Assembly: GCF_003048255.1 (NCBI RefSeq)
Contig: NZ_CP028487.1
Span: 3,100,001-3,164,000, forward strand
Direction of reading: 5' to 3'
DNA length: 64,000 nt
Origin: Yersinia massiliensis
GTDB lineage: Bacteria > Pseudomonadota > Gammaproteobacteria > Enterobacterales > Enterobacteriaceae
The position numbers and the translations under genes are program-made. This document shows positions 48,834-57,831 of this stretch, one piece after another. How positions within the stretch are numbered: the first letter of the stretch is position 1; each line of letters opens with the position of its first letter. Under the pieces are notes generated by a model. The model was not told the origin of the DNA and made no database searches. It worked only from the letters and a program-made list of their open reading frames with translations.

Positions 48834-50201
48834 ATGGCAATCCCACGCTCAGTGCTTGATCTTATCGGCCACACCCCGCTTCTGGAACTGACTCGTTTTG
48901 ATACTGGCCCGTGCCAATTATTTGTGAAATTAGAAAATCAAAACCCTGGCGGTTCGATTAAAGACCGAGTTGCTCTGTCGATGATTGAGCAAGCAGAGCA
49001 ATCAGGCTTATTAAAAGCCGGTGGTACCATCATCGAAGCAACTGCGGGTAATACAGGGCTTGGGCTAGCACTGGTTGCCGCGCTAAAAGGCTACAAGCTG
49101 GTGTTGGTCGTGCCGGATAAAATGAGCCAGGAGAAGATTTTCCACTTACGGGCGTTAGGCGCACAAGTGTTGCTCACTCGTTCAGATGTCGGTAAAGGCC
49201 ATCCCGCTTATTATCAGGACTATGCCTTACGATTAGCACAAGAAACGCCTGGTGCTTTTTATATTGATCAATTCAACAATCCAGCCAATCCGGCTGCACA
49301 TCGGACATCAACTGGCCCTGAATTGTGGCAACAAATGGGCGAAAAAATTGATGCAATCGTCGTGGGGGTGGGTTCCAGCGGCACGCTCAGTGGCCTAAGC
49401 CAATATTTCGCCGATGTGTCACCGGACACCGAATTTGTCTTGGCTGACCCTGCGGGTTCTATTTTGGCTGATTATGTCGACAACGCACAGATTGGCGATG
49501 CCGGAAGCTGGTTGGTGGAAGGTATCGGTGAAGACTTCATTCCTCCCTTGAGCAACTTCGCGCAGGTGAAAAAATCTTATCGCATCGATGATGCTGAAGC
49601 CTTCAGCACTGCTCGCACCCTATTACGGGAGGAAGGTGTTTTGGCGGGTTCCTCAACCGGTACTTTATTGGCCGCAGCACTACGCTATTGCCGTGAGCAA
49701 ACCACCCCCAAACGCGTGGTCACCTTTGTGTGTGACAGCGGCAATAAATATTTATCAAAAATGTTCAATGACTACTGGCTGCTCGAACAGGGTTTGCTGA
49801 GTAAAACTCAGCATGGCGATTTACGCGATTTCATCACTTATAGCCATCAGGATGGCGCGACTATTTCTGTCTCACCGCAAGATGCCTTATCAGTTGCCCA
49901 CGCTCGAATGCGTTTATATGACATCTCACAACTGCCGGTATTAGAGGGCGAAAAAGTGGTGGGATTAATCGACGAATGGGATTTGCTGAATGCAGTACAA
50001 ACCGATGCCAACCATTTCAAATTTCCCGTTAGCACCGCGATGACTCGTCAGGTCAACACGTTACAAAAAGAGGCTGATTACCGCGATCTGTTGGCGACCT
50101 TTAATGATGGCCATGTGGCGGTGGTATTGGATGGCGAGCGTTTCCTCGGCCTGATTACCCGAACCGATGTATTGAATAACTGGCGGCAGAAGCTGGCTTA
50201 A
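48834..50201 (+). CDS. cbs: Cystathionine beta-synthase-type PLP enzyme with C-terminal CBS pair
   Basis: This is a fold-type II PLP enzyme with K43 in NPGGSIKDRVA as the cofactor lysine. The catalytic domain (about 1-320) has the TAGNTGLGLA loop. A tandem CBS-domain regulatory region follows (about 330-455). There is no N-terminal heme domain. The architecture is that of cystathionine beta-synthase (serine plus homocysteine to cystathionine) rather than CysK/CysM, which lack CBS domains, but O-acetylserine could be the real co-substrate. It is 25 bp upstream of a cystathionine lyase/synthase-type gene and behind met boxes. Confidence 0.88.
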   Translation: MAIPRSVLDLIGHTPLLELTRFDTGPCQLFVKLENQNPGGSIKDRVALSMIEQAEQSGLLKAGGTIIEATAGNTGLGLALVAALKGYKLVLVVPDKMSQEKIFHLRALGAQVLLTRSDVGKGHPAYYQDYALRLAQETPGAFYIDQFNNPANPAAHRTSTGPELWQQMGEKIDAIVVGVGSSGTLSGLSQYFADVSPDTEFVLADPAGSILADYVDNAQIGDAGSWLVEGIGEDFIPPLSNFAQVKKSYRIDDAEAFSTARTLLREEGVLAGSSTGTLLAAALRYCREQTTPKRVVTFVCDSGNKYLSKMFNDYWLLEQGLLSKTQHGDLRDFITYSHQDGATISVSPQDALSVAHARMRLYDISQLPVLEGEKVVGLIDEWDLLNAVQTDANHFKFPVSTAMTRQVNTLQKEADYRDLLATFNDGHVAVVLDGERFLGLITRTDVLNNWRQKLA

Positions 50202-50226
50202 CCTTCTTTCATTAAGGATTTATATT

Positions 50227-51372
50227 ATGGCAAAATTCGACACCTTAACCGTTCACGCCGGTTATACCCCTGACAGCACTGGCGCAGTGATGCCGGCGAT
50301 TTACGCAACATCCACTTTTGCGCAACCTGCGCCCGGTGAACATACTGGCTATGAATACTCGCGCAGTGGCAACCCCACACGTACTGCGCTGGAACAGGCT
50401 ATCGCAGAGCTGGAAGGCGGCATACGTGGCTACGCATTCGCGTCTGGTTTAGCCGCCTGTTCAACTGTGCTCGAGCTGCTGGATCAAGGTAGCCATATCA
50501 TTGCCGTTGATGATTTATACGGTGGCACATACCGCCTATTAGAAAAGGTGCGCAGCCGCACCGCCGGTTTGCGGGTCACCTATGTTTCCCCTGCGGATAC
50601 CATCGCGCTAGAACAAGCGATCCTGCCCGAAACCAAAATGATCTGGGTTGAAACACCGACTAACCCGTTGCTAAAACTGGCGGATCTGTCTGCCATTGCA
50701 GCGATCGCCAAAAAACACCAACTGATTAGTGTGGCGGATAATACTTTCGCCTCCCCTTACATTCAGCGTCCGTTGGATCTGGGTTTTGATATTGTGGTGC
50801 ACTCCGCCACTAAATACCTCAATGGCCACTCTGATGTGGTCGCCGGTGTCGCTGCGGTAGGTCAAAATCCTGAATTGGCCGAGCAATTGGGCTTTTTACA
50901 TAATGCAGTCGGGGGGATTTTAGATCCCTTCAGCAGCTTTTTGACCTTACGTGGGTTACGGACTTTAGCCTTGCGGATGGCACGACATAACCACAGTGCG
51001 CAACGTATCGCAGAATGGTTGGAGCAACAGCCACAAGTAGAAAACGTCTATTATCCGGGGCTGAAAAGCCACCCTCAACATGCGCTGGCCACCAAACAAA
51101 TGGCGGGGTTCGGTGGCATGATATCGGTGCGGCTAAAAGGTGATGATAGCTATGCCCGCGCAGTGATTAAGCGTTCACATTTGTTTACCTTGGCAGAAAG
51201 CCTCGGTGGCGTGGAGAGTTTAATCAGCCAGCCCTACAGCATGACTCATGCCTCAATCCCGTTAGAGACACGGTTAAAGCACGGTATCACGCCACAGTTA
51301 CTGCGCTTATCAGTGGGTATTGAGGATACTGAAGACTTGATTGCCGATTTGTCACAGGCATTAAACGGTTAG
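50227..51372 (+). CDS. Trans-sulfuration PLP enzyme, cystathionine gamma-lyase/synthase type
   Basis: This 381-residue enzyme belongs to the Cys/Met-metabolism PLP family, with the internal aldimine lysine K196 in HSATKYLNGHSD and the YSRSGNPTR segment. The sequence cannot by itself separate cystathionine gamma-lyase, gamma-synthase and related homoserine-ester enzymes. Pairing with cbs argues for a gamma-lyase completing the route from homocysteine to cysteine. AAGGA precedes the ATG. The two genes form an operon controlled from the met-box region. Confidence 0.85.
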   Translation: MAKFDTLTVHAGYTPDSTGAVMPAIYATSTFAQPAPGEHTGYEYSRSGNPTRTALEQAIAELEGGIRGYAFASGLAACSTVLELLDQGSHIIAVDDLYGGTYRLLEKVRSRTAGLRVTYVSPADTIALEQAILPETKMIWVETPTNPLLKLADLSAIAAIAKKHQLISVADNTFASPYIQRPLDLGFDIVVHSATKYLNGHSDVVAGVAAVGQNPELAEQLGFLHNAVGGILDPFSSFLTLRGLRTLALRMARHNHSAQRIAEWLEQQPQVENVYYPGLKSHPQHALATKQMAGFGGMISVRLKGDDSYARAVIKRSHLFTLAESLGGVESLISQPYSMTHASIPLETRLKHGITPQLLRLSVGIEDTEDLIADLSQALNG

Positions 51373-51380
51373 TTTTGCAT

Positions 51381-51417
51381 CCCGTCAGCAGGTGTGGATA
51401 TCACGCCTGCTGACGGG
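51381..51417. terminator. Long inverted repeat between convergent genes
   Basis: CCCGTCAGCAGG pairs with CCTGCTGACGGG (12 bp, perfect), with a further GTG/CAC inside. It starts 9 bp after the stop of the lyase gene. There is no strong T run on either side, so it may be a transcript-end stabilising hairpin. Confidence 0.55.
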
Positions 51418-51429
51418 TAGTGAAAAACG

Positions 51430-51870
51430 TTAAACAGCTCTTTGCCATCGGTGCTCACGTTCTTCAAAAATCAGTTTTTCCATGGATTGCAAAGCTTCAG
51501 AGTCCGCCAGTATCCGTAAGAAGTGCCCTACCTCACTGGCCTCATCAATAGACTCCACATAAAGAGCACGTAAAGAGACATCCGCCGTCCGAGGTAAGCT
51601 GCTTTGCCCCTTCTCCCAACGAGCAACGGTTTGAACATCAACCCCGAGTAATGCCGCAAGATTTTTTTGAGACATATTCATTTCAATGCGTATAAATCGA
51701 ATGTCATCAGCGGCTAATGGGCTACAGCGGTTAACGAGTATCTTGCCAATCAAACGATGAAGGCCATCAACATCATCAATACTGGTAAATCGCTCACCAT
51801 CAATAAATTCACAATGATAACCATTAGCCAGCCACACTGTCGTTAAACCACTTTCCGTGTAGTGATACAT
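51430..51870 (-). CDS. XRE-type HTH protein, probable antitoxin
   Basis: This 146-residue protein has a helix-turn-helix in its middle: IRIEMNMSQKNLAALLGVDVQTVARWEKGQ, about 62-91. The N-terminal 50 residues look like the receptor-binding part of MqsA/HigA-type antitoxins but carry no clear zinc-binding cysteine set. It lies 11 bp downstream of the DUF4258-like gene on the same strand, consistent with a type II toxin-antitoxin operon in which the second gene also represses transcription. Confidence 0.8.
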   Translation of the reverse strand: MYHYTESGLTTVWLANGYHCEFIDGERFTSIDDVDGLHRLIGKILVNRCSPLAADDIRFIRIEMNMSQKNLAALLGVDVQTVARWEKGQSSLPRTADVSLRALYVESIDEASEVGHFLRILADSEALQSMEKLIFEEREHRWQRAV

Positions 51871-51881
51871 GATTTTTCTCC

Positions 51882-52238
51882 CTACTTAATCATAACCGTG
51901 ATAACAAACAAGGCAGGATCATCCTCATGCCGCTTCAATACCGTCACAACCTCAATCATGTCCCCTGCTGCGATACCTTGTAGATTAAATTTCCAATCGC
52001 CAGCCGCAGTGAGGTGCGGAGCTTCGGTAAAACGACTGTGTTTACTGGTAAAAACAGACATAATCTGTCGTAACGTGACACGCCGTTCAGACATCCTTTG
52101 TTTCGCATGTGTACTTAACCGAATGCGGCTAGTGCTATTTACTGCCAAATCATTCACTATTTTACGTGCTGAAATGGCACTAAGCGGAAATTCTCTGATA
52201 GCAATTCCCTGATAATGCGAAGGTGTATTCGATTCCAT
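51882..52238 (-). CDS. DUF4258-like putative toxin
   Basis: This is a 118-residue basic protein. The segment STHAKQRMSERRVTLRQIMSV followed by KFNLQGIAAGDMIEVVTVLK is the DUF4258 pattern, a small RelE/MqsR-like fold often found as the toxin of type II pairs. GAGAGG precedes the ATG. The gene order is toxin first, then antitoxin, as in mqsRA and higBA. No activity can be read from sequence, and the toxin assignment is inferred from family and neighbour. Confidence 0.72.
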   Translation of the reverse strand: MESNTPSHYQGIAIREFPLSAISARKIVNDLAVNSTSRIRLSTHAKQRMSERRVTLRQIMSVFTSKHSRFTEAPHLTAAGDWKFNLQGIAAGDMIEVVTVLKRHEDDPALFVITVMIK

Positions 52239-52254
52239 TCAATCACCTCTCAAA

Positions 52255-52283
52255 TTTTTACCTATCATTTTGATAGGTAAAAA
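52255..52283 (-). promoter_or_regulatory. Perfect palindrome upstream of the TA operon, probable operator
   Basis: TTTTTACCTATCA and TGATAGGTAAAAA form 13-bp perfect arms around TTT. The dyad ends 17 bp before the toxin ATG. No T run follows on either strand, so an operator for the HTH protein is likelier than a terminator. Confidence 0.65.
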
Positions 52284-52363
52284 AAGGAGCGTCAAGAATT
52301 AAAAGGCGAATCAGTGTGAATAAGCTGAAGAATGAGGGGAAACAACAGATAACCAGAATAACT

Positions 52364-53035
52364 TTAGCGCCGATGTGCCAGCGACCTCACCCATTTATCG
52401 CCGAGGCTTTGCACGCCTTGCACCAAAATTACCAATATAATGAGTGTGGCAACCATCACTTCATTATTGAATCTTTGATAACCATAACGAATCGCCAAAT
52501 CACCTAGCCCGCCACCGCCGATCACGCCCGCCATGGAGGAGAAGCCCACCAGCATCACAACGGTTAAGGTAATGCCGGCCAATAATGCCGGCAAGGCTTC
52601 CGGCAACAACACTTTCTGAATCACATGTCTGGCTGAACCACCCATCGATAAAATGGCTTCAATCCGCCCTTTGTCCACTTCATCTAACGCTGCTTCCACG
52701 ACACGAGCAAAAAAGGGAATAGCCCCCAACGTGATAGGGACTATCGCCGCAGTGCTGCCCAATGTGGTGCCGATAATCCAACGTGTAATCGGAATTAAAG
52801 CAATCAGCAGCACCACGAAGGGCATTGATCGGCCCAGATTGACAATGGTACCGATCAACGTATTCAACCGTGGTGCTGGGAGCACACCTTCAGGGCGCGA
52901 AACAAATAACAACACCCCAAGCGGTAGCCCAATCAAAACAGTAAAAAAGGTGGCGATCACCACCATATAAATCGTTTCACCGGTGGCATTCGTCACCAAT
53001 GCCAGCAGGTCCTGCCAACTCATGCCGCTGCTCAT
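52364..53035 (-). CDS. metI: Methionine-type ABC transporter permease (MetI-like)
   Basis: This 223-residue permease has about five spans and the coupling loop [29 protein letters not shown], typical of MetI. It overlaps the ATPase gene by 4 bp. Because the neighbour set includes a 2OG oxygenase and a non-lipoprotein binding protein, the substrate may be a methionine-related sulfur compound and not methionine itself. The symbol reflects family only. Confidence 0.87.
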   Translation of the reverse strand: MSSGMSWQDLLALVTNATGETIYMVVIATFFTVLIGLPLGVLLFVSRPEGVLPAPRLNTLIGTIVNLGRSMPFVVLLIALIPITRWIIGTTLGSTAAIVPITLGAIPFFARVVEAALDEVDKGRIEAILSMGGSARHVIQKVLLPEALPALLAGITLTVVMLVGFSSMAGVIGGGGLGDLAIRYGYQRFNNEVMVATLIILVILVQGVQSLGDKWVRSLAHRR

Positions 53036-54018
53036 ATCAGTTCCGCCCTCACGCCACGCTCATTAAGAAACTGTAATATCTCAGCCAAATTTAACCCGCC
53101 GTCTGGGTGGCTGAAATCAACTTGTAAACGCCCAACCCGATGGCCACCAATAGACTCCACCCCACCTCCCAACAATGTGACCCCCACTGCATGCTGCTGC
53201 GCTAACTCACTCAGCACTGGCGAGGCCGCTAAAGTATCAAAGAAGGTTAACTCCGCAACGGGGGTGCCTGATACCGACGCTGGCCCCCGTGTCGGTAATA
53301 ATGAACGCCCCAAACGCGAATCAGGCGACGCGAGTAAATCCGCAATCACGCCCGTCTCCACGACGCGGCCACGCTCAAGCAGTGCCGCGTGATCACAAAT
53401 AGACTTCACCACATCCAATTCATGAGTAATTAGCACAATGGTCAACCCCAGTTGGCGATTGATATCACGCAGTAACGCTAATATTGAGGCCGTTGTTTCG
53501 GGGTCCAATGCACTGGTGGCTTCATCAGATAATAAGTAAGCCGGTTTCGCCGCCAGCGCCCTCGCAATGCCCACTCGCTGTTTTTGCCCACCGGATAACT
53601 GTGACGGAAAAGCCAGGGCTTTATCACTCAGTCCGACTAAATCCAATAGCTCTGCGACACGTTGTTGACGTTGCAGCTTTGGCATACCAATGATTTCCAA
53701 GCCGACCGCGATGTTGTCCGACACATTGCGCGAATGCAGCAAATGAAAATTCTGGAAAATCATGCCAATCTTCTGCCGTTGTAAACGTAGCTCACGATCA
53801 GTCAGGGTAGTTAACTCACGACCATCCACCTGAATACGGCCCGAAGTGGGCCGCTCCAAGAGATTCAAACAACGGATTAAGGTGCTTTTGCCCGCTCCGC
53901 TGCGGCCAATAATACCGAACACCGAGCCGGTGGGGATCGCGAGCGACACCTCCGTCAGGGCCACCATTAGCAGCCCACCTTGCGGATAGGTTTTACTCAG
54001 GCGTTCGATGCTAATCAT
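53032..54018 (-). CDS. metN: Methionine-type ABC transporter ATP-binding protein (MetN-like)
   Basis: This 328-residue ATPase has Walker A GRSGAGKS, signature LSGGQKQR and Walker [13 protein letters not shown]. The C-terminal NIL/ACT-like domain (about 255-328, ending RAELI) is present; in MetN of E. coli it senses methionine by trans-inhibition. It overlaps both neighbours by 4 bp, so translation of the three transporter genes is coupled. Confidence 0.88.
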   Translation of the reverse strand: MISIERLSKTYPQGGLLMVALTEVSLAIPTGSVFGIIGRSGAGKSTLIRCLNLLERPTSGRIQVDGRELTTLTDRELRLQRQKIGMIFQNFHLLHSRNVSDNIAVGLEIIGMPKLQRQQRVAELLDLVGLSDKALAFPSQLSGGQKQRVGIARALAAKPAYLLSDEATSALDPETTASILALLRDINRQLGLTIVLITHELDVVKSICDHAALLERGRVVETGVIADLLASPDSRLGRSLLPTRGPASVSGTPVAELTFFDTLAASPVLSELAQQHAVGVTLLGGGVESIGGHRVGRLQVDFSHPDGGLNLAEILQFLNERGVRAELI

Positions 54019-54845
54019 GATTTATTGCCTGCCACTGGAATAACAGAACCGGCGTATTTTTCAGTGATAAATTTCGCCACTTCCGGTGATTGCAAATCTT
54101 TCGCCAATTGAATGATGCGTGGGTCCTTTGCCAACGCTGGCGTGGTCACCAGAATATTGGCGTAAGGGTTACCCGCCGCTTTTTCCAACCCCAAAGCATC
54201 TTTTGCCGGATTCAGACCTGCTTCTAATGCGTAGTTGCCATTAATCACCGCTAAATCAACATCATCCAAAGAACGCGGGATTTGTGGTGATTCGATTTCC
54301 AGAATTTTCAGCTGTTTGGGATTACTCGCAATATCCTTCGGCGTCGCCTGATTCTTAGCCGGATCAGTAAAGCCCGGTTTGAGTGTGATCAATCCCTGCT
54401 GCTGCAATAAATAGAGTGCACGGCTAAGATTAGTGACGTTATTCGGCACCGCTACCGTCCCTTTTTCCGGCACCTCTGCGAACGTTTTGTGTTTGTGGGA
54501 ATACACCCCCAGCGGCTCGATATGCACTGTTGCGGCGACAGCAAACTTCTGCCCCAGTGCCTGCTCTTGCGAGTGCAAATAAGGAACATGCTGGAAGTAG
54601 TTGGCGTCAACATCACCGTGGGCCAACAATTCATTTGAGTTAACACCATTCGGAATCTCAATCACTTTTAGATTCAGTGATGGGTCGAGCTTTTGGACAA
54701 ATTGCAGAATTTCCGCATGAGGAACCGGATCTGCGGCAACGCGCAATGCGTCAGCAGCTTGTGCTGATAAAGCAAAAGTCGATGCCAGTGCGGTGAACAA
54801 AGCTGTACGAACCAAACCTGAAATACGTGTTGTTGTCATCATCAT
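54015..54845 (-). CDS. metQ: NlpA/MetQ-family substrate-binding protein, no lipobox
   Basis: This 276-residue NlpA/MetQ-family binding protein shows [12 protein letters not shown] and [20 protein letters not shown]. Unlike E. coli MetQ there is no lipobox Cys: the leader ends in [11 protein letters not shown], a type I signal peptide, so the protein should be free in the periplasm. It lies between the oxygenase gene (31 bp upstream) and metN (4-bp overlap). Confidence 0.85.
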   Translation of the reverse strand: MMMTTTRISGLVRTALFTALASTFALSAQAADALRVAADPVPHAEILQFVQKLDPSLNLKVIEIPNGVNSNELLAHGDVDANYFQHVPYLHSQEQALGQKFAVAATVHIEPLGVYSHKHKTFAEVPEKGTVAVPNNVTNLSRALYLLQQQGLITLKPGFTDPAKNQATPKDIASNPKQLKILEIESPQIPRSLDDVDLAVINGNYALEAGLNPAKDALGLEKAAGNPYANILVTTPALAKDPRIIQLAKDLQSPEVAKFITEKYAGSVIPVAGNKS

Positions 54846-54876
54846 TATCCTAAAAATAAGTTTTTATAATTTAATA

Positions 54877-55986
54877 TCAATAAGTTGTGCTAGTAGTTTC
54901 TGATGAGGCAATCACACCAGGGTAATGACGACTCGCGACATCAGGATGCGACCGTAGTCGTCCTTTGAGATAATTTAGCCCTACATCACGGAACAGGGGA
55001 TTTTGTGGGTCGCTGGCTGGGCCACGTGCCTCTGCGGCGATTGCTGCGGGCAATTGGTACAAGGGCACCACCGCATCCAAACGCGCGCCGAGGAAAAAGG
55101 CGATAGACAGGCGGTCAGTACCGGCTGGCGGTGTTTCCACTCGATGCACTGTGGCGCGTAAGTAACCGTTACTGGCCAGTTCAAGCAGCTCGCCGATATT
55201 GACCACAAAAGTGCCTGGTTGGGGTACCGCATCAATCCAACGGCCTTCTTCCACTTCAACCTGTAAACCACGCTGTTTGTCTTGCAGTAAGAAGCTCAGG
55301 AAGCCGGAGTCTTTGTGAGCACCAACGCCCTGCCCGCTTTGGGTCGTTTCGCGCCCTGGATAACGAATCAGTTTGATATGCTCGTTAGGTTTATCGCCAT
55401 ACAGTTCATCGAAGGCGTTTTCATCCAGATCCAATGCCAGTGCGAATGCACGTAATAAGCGCAGCGCCATACCCGTCATTTCACGCTGCCATTGCAGTAA
55501 CGCGGGTTTCAACTCAGGCAATGCCGCTGGCCATTGATTCGGGCCTTGCAGTTGCGCCCAACGTGGCGTCTCTAATGTTTGTGGTAAGGGGGTTCTTTCC
55601 GCACCAATATCAAACTGCTCGCGCCAATCAGGTTGACCACGAGTGAGCTCGGCGGCGGCGCGGTTATAGCCACGAAAATGAGGTGAATTCACCATAGCAA
55701 CCGCCAGTTTCTCTTCATCAGGTAGCGCGAAGAATTGACGTGACAGTGTTTGAATTTGTTCTAATAACGTGGGGTCGATACCATGTCCAGTGAGATAGAA
55801 AAAACCAATATCCCGTGCCGCATGGCGTAAGTCGGCTAAAAAAGCCTGGCGATCTGTTTCACTGCCATTGAGCAATGCGAGATCCAATAAAGGTAACGAG
55901 TGTGTAGAGGCGACATTCGCGGCAGATGGCGCAACGAATGGAGGGTGACTAACTAAGGATGGATGGCTTAAATTTTGGTGGCTCAT
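54877..55986 (-). CDS. Isopenicillin-N-synthase-like 2OG-Fe(II) dioxygenase
   Basis: This 369-residue non-heme iron oxygenase has facial-triad residues H224, D226 (GAHKDSGF) and H281 (VHRVETP), and R292-L-S294 binding 2-oxoglutarate. The DIOX_N domain begins near LPLLDLALLNG. The substrate is unknown. As first gene of an operon with a MetNIQ-type importer, it may oxidise an imported sulfur compound. GGAG sits 6 nt before the ATG. A short upstream ORF overlaps its start. Confidence 0.88.
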   Translation of the reverse strand: MSHQNLSHPSLVSHPPFVAPSAANVASTHSLPLLDLALLNGSETDRQAFLADLRHAARDIGFFYLTGHGIDPTLLEQIQTLSRQFFALPDEEKLAVAMVNSPHFRGYNRAAAELTRGQPDWREQFDIGAERTPLPQTLETPRWAQLQGPNQWPAALPELKPALLQWQREMTGMALRLLRAFALALDLDENAFDELYGDKPNEHIKLIRYPGRETTQSGQGVGAHKDSGFLSFLLQDKQRGLQVEVEEGRWIDAVPQPGTFVVNIGELLELASNGYLRATVHRVETPPAGTDRLSIAFFLGARLDAVVPLYQLPAAIAAEARGPASDPQNPLFRDVGLNYLKGRLRSHPDVASRHYPGVIASSETTSTTY

Positions 55987-56071
55987 TTTTCACTCCAGAA
56001 TGTTCACTTGGCTGTTTTTTTTGCTCCGAACCAATGAAAACTGGACAACCATACAAACGAATAATCAGCAT
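55949..56071 (-). CDS. Possible 40-residue upstream ORF overlapping the dioxygenase start
   Basis: A frame starting MLIIRLYGCPVFIGSEQKKQ has a good CAGGAG 6 nt before its ATG. It ends 38 bp inside the oxygenase gene in another frame. Such overlap could couple or attenuate translation. No homologue is recognised. Confidence 0.4.
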   Translation of the reverse strand: MLIIRLYGCPVFIGSEQKKQPSEHSGVKNEPPKFKPSILS

Positions 56072-56437
56072 AATCAGCTCCTGAGCTGTGGGGGTGAAAG
56101 CAGACAGACGACAACACTCTTTCTTTAGCCATCAGGCTTTAGCAGCAAACCGCATCAATCCGCTCTTTTTTATTGAGCGTAAACCAAACAGTTTTAAGAG
56201 CGTTCTCGACTAGATACTTAACAATCTATATCTAAACGATATAAATAATTAACACCTAAACTCCGCAACTCACCAATATCAATCCGTTCTATGTTATGTC
56301 TTTCATCATTAACAGCGGGCTCACCCGCCATGATCATTAAGCTGTCTTATTTGGCGGATATGCTGACCCTCTTCCATGTTTAGGTAGAAAGTATTAGGTT
56401 AGCTACTAAAGCCCTTTATTCCGTTGGGGAGTTTGTC
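56072..56437. other. Divergent region upstream of the dioxygenase operon and the HAD-gstB operon
   Basis: Apart from the small leader ORFs at either end, this stretch has no gene. It should hold promoters for both operons. A T-rich tract (about 56163-56175) is present. I see no convincing met boxes or CysB site here. Confidence 0.5.
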
Positions 56438-56500
56438 ATGTCCAGCACACGCACTATTAAGTATCACTTCAATCTTTCTCTTTATCAGGAGGTGGCTTAA
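56438..56500 (+). CDS. 20-residue leader peptide coupled to the HAD gene
   Basis: ATG at 56438, with GGGGAG upstream, opens a 20-codon frame (MSSTRTIKYHFNLSLYQEVA). Its TAA overlaps the next ATG as TAATG. The Shine-Dalgarno of the HAD gene (AGGAGG) lies inside this leader, so translation could be coupled. Confidence 0.5.
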   Translation: MSSTRTIKYHFNLSLYQEVA

Positions 56501-57183
56501 TGGATTTGGCCTTGTTTGATCTTGATGAGACGCTAATCAGCGACGATAGCTCCGGCCTATGGATGCGCTGGCTGGTCGATAAAGGGCATGCCCCCATCGA
56601 ACTGGCAGAACAAGAGCAGTATTTAATGAAGCAGTATTATCGTGGGGAGTTGTCGATGTCCTGTTATATGGAATCGACTTTATCTCCATTGGTGGGACGG
56701 CAGACGGCTGAAGTAGCAAGCTGGGTTGAGCGTTTTATTGAAAGCGATATTCTGCCGCGCATTTATCCGCAAGCTCAAAAACTGCTCGATTGGCACCGCC
56801 AACGGGGCGATTACATCGTGATCATCTCAGCGACTGGTGAGCATTTGGTGACGCCCATCGCGCAGCATTTCTCTGCCAATGCGGCACTCGCTATCGGTGT
56901 TTCAGTGGAAGATGAACGCTATACCGGCAAAACCTACGGCACCTTGACTTATCGCGAAGGTAAAGTCGAAAGGTTAAAACAATGGTTATCGGCATCGCCC
57001 GAGCTCGCCTTCCAACACTCCTATGGCTACAGCGATTCGATTAATGATAAGCCGTTATTGGAATATGTCGATCATGCCGCCGTCATTAACCCCGGTAATG
57101 AATTGGTGGATTTGGCGATTCTACATGATTGGGATATTCACCATTGGCCGCGCGCAAAAATAGATAATATTTCATGTCAATAG
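56500..57183 (+). CDS. HAD-superfamily subclass IB phosphatase
   Basis: This 227-residue HAD hydrolase has catalytic D7 and D9 in LFDLDET, motif II in IISATGEHLV (about 108-117), and motif IV YSDSINDKPLLE (about 177-188). A helical cap lies between motifs I and II. It is of the IB type, like SerB and the CicA/YfhB-like phosphatases, with substrate unknown. It is followed 10 bp later by gstB. AGGAGG precedes the start. Confidence 0.88.
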   Translation: MDLALFDLDETLISDDSSGLWMRWLVDKGHAPIELAEQEQYLMKQYYRGELSMSCYMESTLSPLVGRQTAEVASWVERFIESDILPRIYPQAQKLLDWHRQRGDYIVIISATGEHLVTPIAQHFSANAALAIGVSVEDERYTGKTYGTLTYREGKVERLKQWLSASPELAFQHSYGYSDSINDKPLLEYVDHAAVINPGNELVDLAILHDWDIHHWPRAKIDNISCQ

Positions 57184-57193
57184 AGGGATAAAT

Positions 57194-57814
57194 ATGGTCA
57201 CTGTATGGGGTCGGAACAATTCGACCAATGTCAAAAAAGTGCTTTGGTGTTTAGAAGAATTGAACGTCAGCTACGAGCGTATTGATGTCGGTGGCCAATA
57301 TGGCAAGTTGAATGAACCCCTTTACCGCTCATTAAACCCAAATGGCTTGATTCCTTGCCTACAAGAGGAGGATTTCATCCTGTGGGAATCCAATACCATC
57401 GTGCGCTATTTAGCCGCTAAATATGGGGAAGACACCTTGTATCTGTCTGACACACGTGCGCGGGCCAGTGCTGAAAAGTGGATGGATTGGGTCACCTCAG
57501 GCATGAGTGTTCCGTTTAAAGCAGCATTTATCGGTTTAGTGCGAACGCCGCCAGATCAGCAAGATAAAGCCAAAATTGCTGAAGGTGTTGAGCAGCTGAA
57601 TGCATTAATGACCATTGCTGACAGCGCCATCAAGGATCAACCTTACTTTTCTGGGGATAAATTCGGTATCGGTGATATTCCGCTCGGGTGTTTTGCATAC
57701 GCTTGGTTCAATATGCCGATCGTTCGCCCCGAACTGCCGCATTTGCAACGCTGGTATCACAGCCTGACACAAAGAGCCGCATTCCAGAAAGTGATTGCGA
57801 TTGGCATCAGTTGA
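57194..57814 (+). CDS. gstB: Glutathione S-transferase GstB
   Basis: This is a 206-residue cytosolic GST with an N-terminal thioredoxin-like domain beginning VTVWGRNNSTNVKKVLW, as in E. coli GstB (YliJ). The glutathione-binding ESNTIVRYLA segment follows, then an all-helical C-terminal domain (KWMDW onward). E. coli GstB acts on bromoacetate-type compounds. In E. coli gstB is near dacC; here about 9 kb of other genes lie between. Confidence 0.92.
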   Translation: MVTVWGRNNSTNVKKVLWCLEELNVSYERIDVGGQYGKLNEPLYRSLNPNGLIPCLQEEDFILWESNTIVRYLAAKYGEDTLYLSDTRARASAEKWMDWVTSGMSVPFKAAFIGLVRTPPDQQDKAKIAEGVEQLNALMTIADSAIKDQPYFSGDKFGIGDIPLGCFAYAWFNMPIVRPELPHLQRWYHSLTQRAAFQKVIAIGIS

Positions 57815-57831
57815 TCATCATCTAAATGAAC

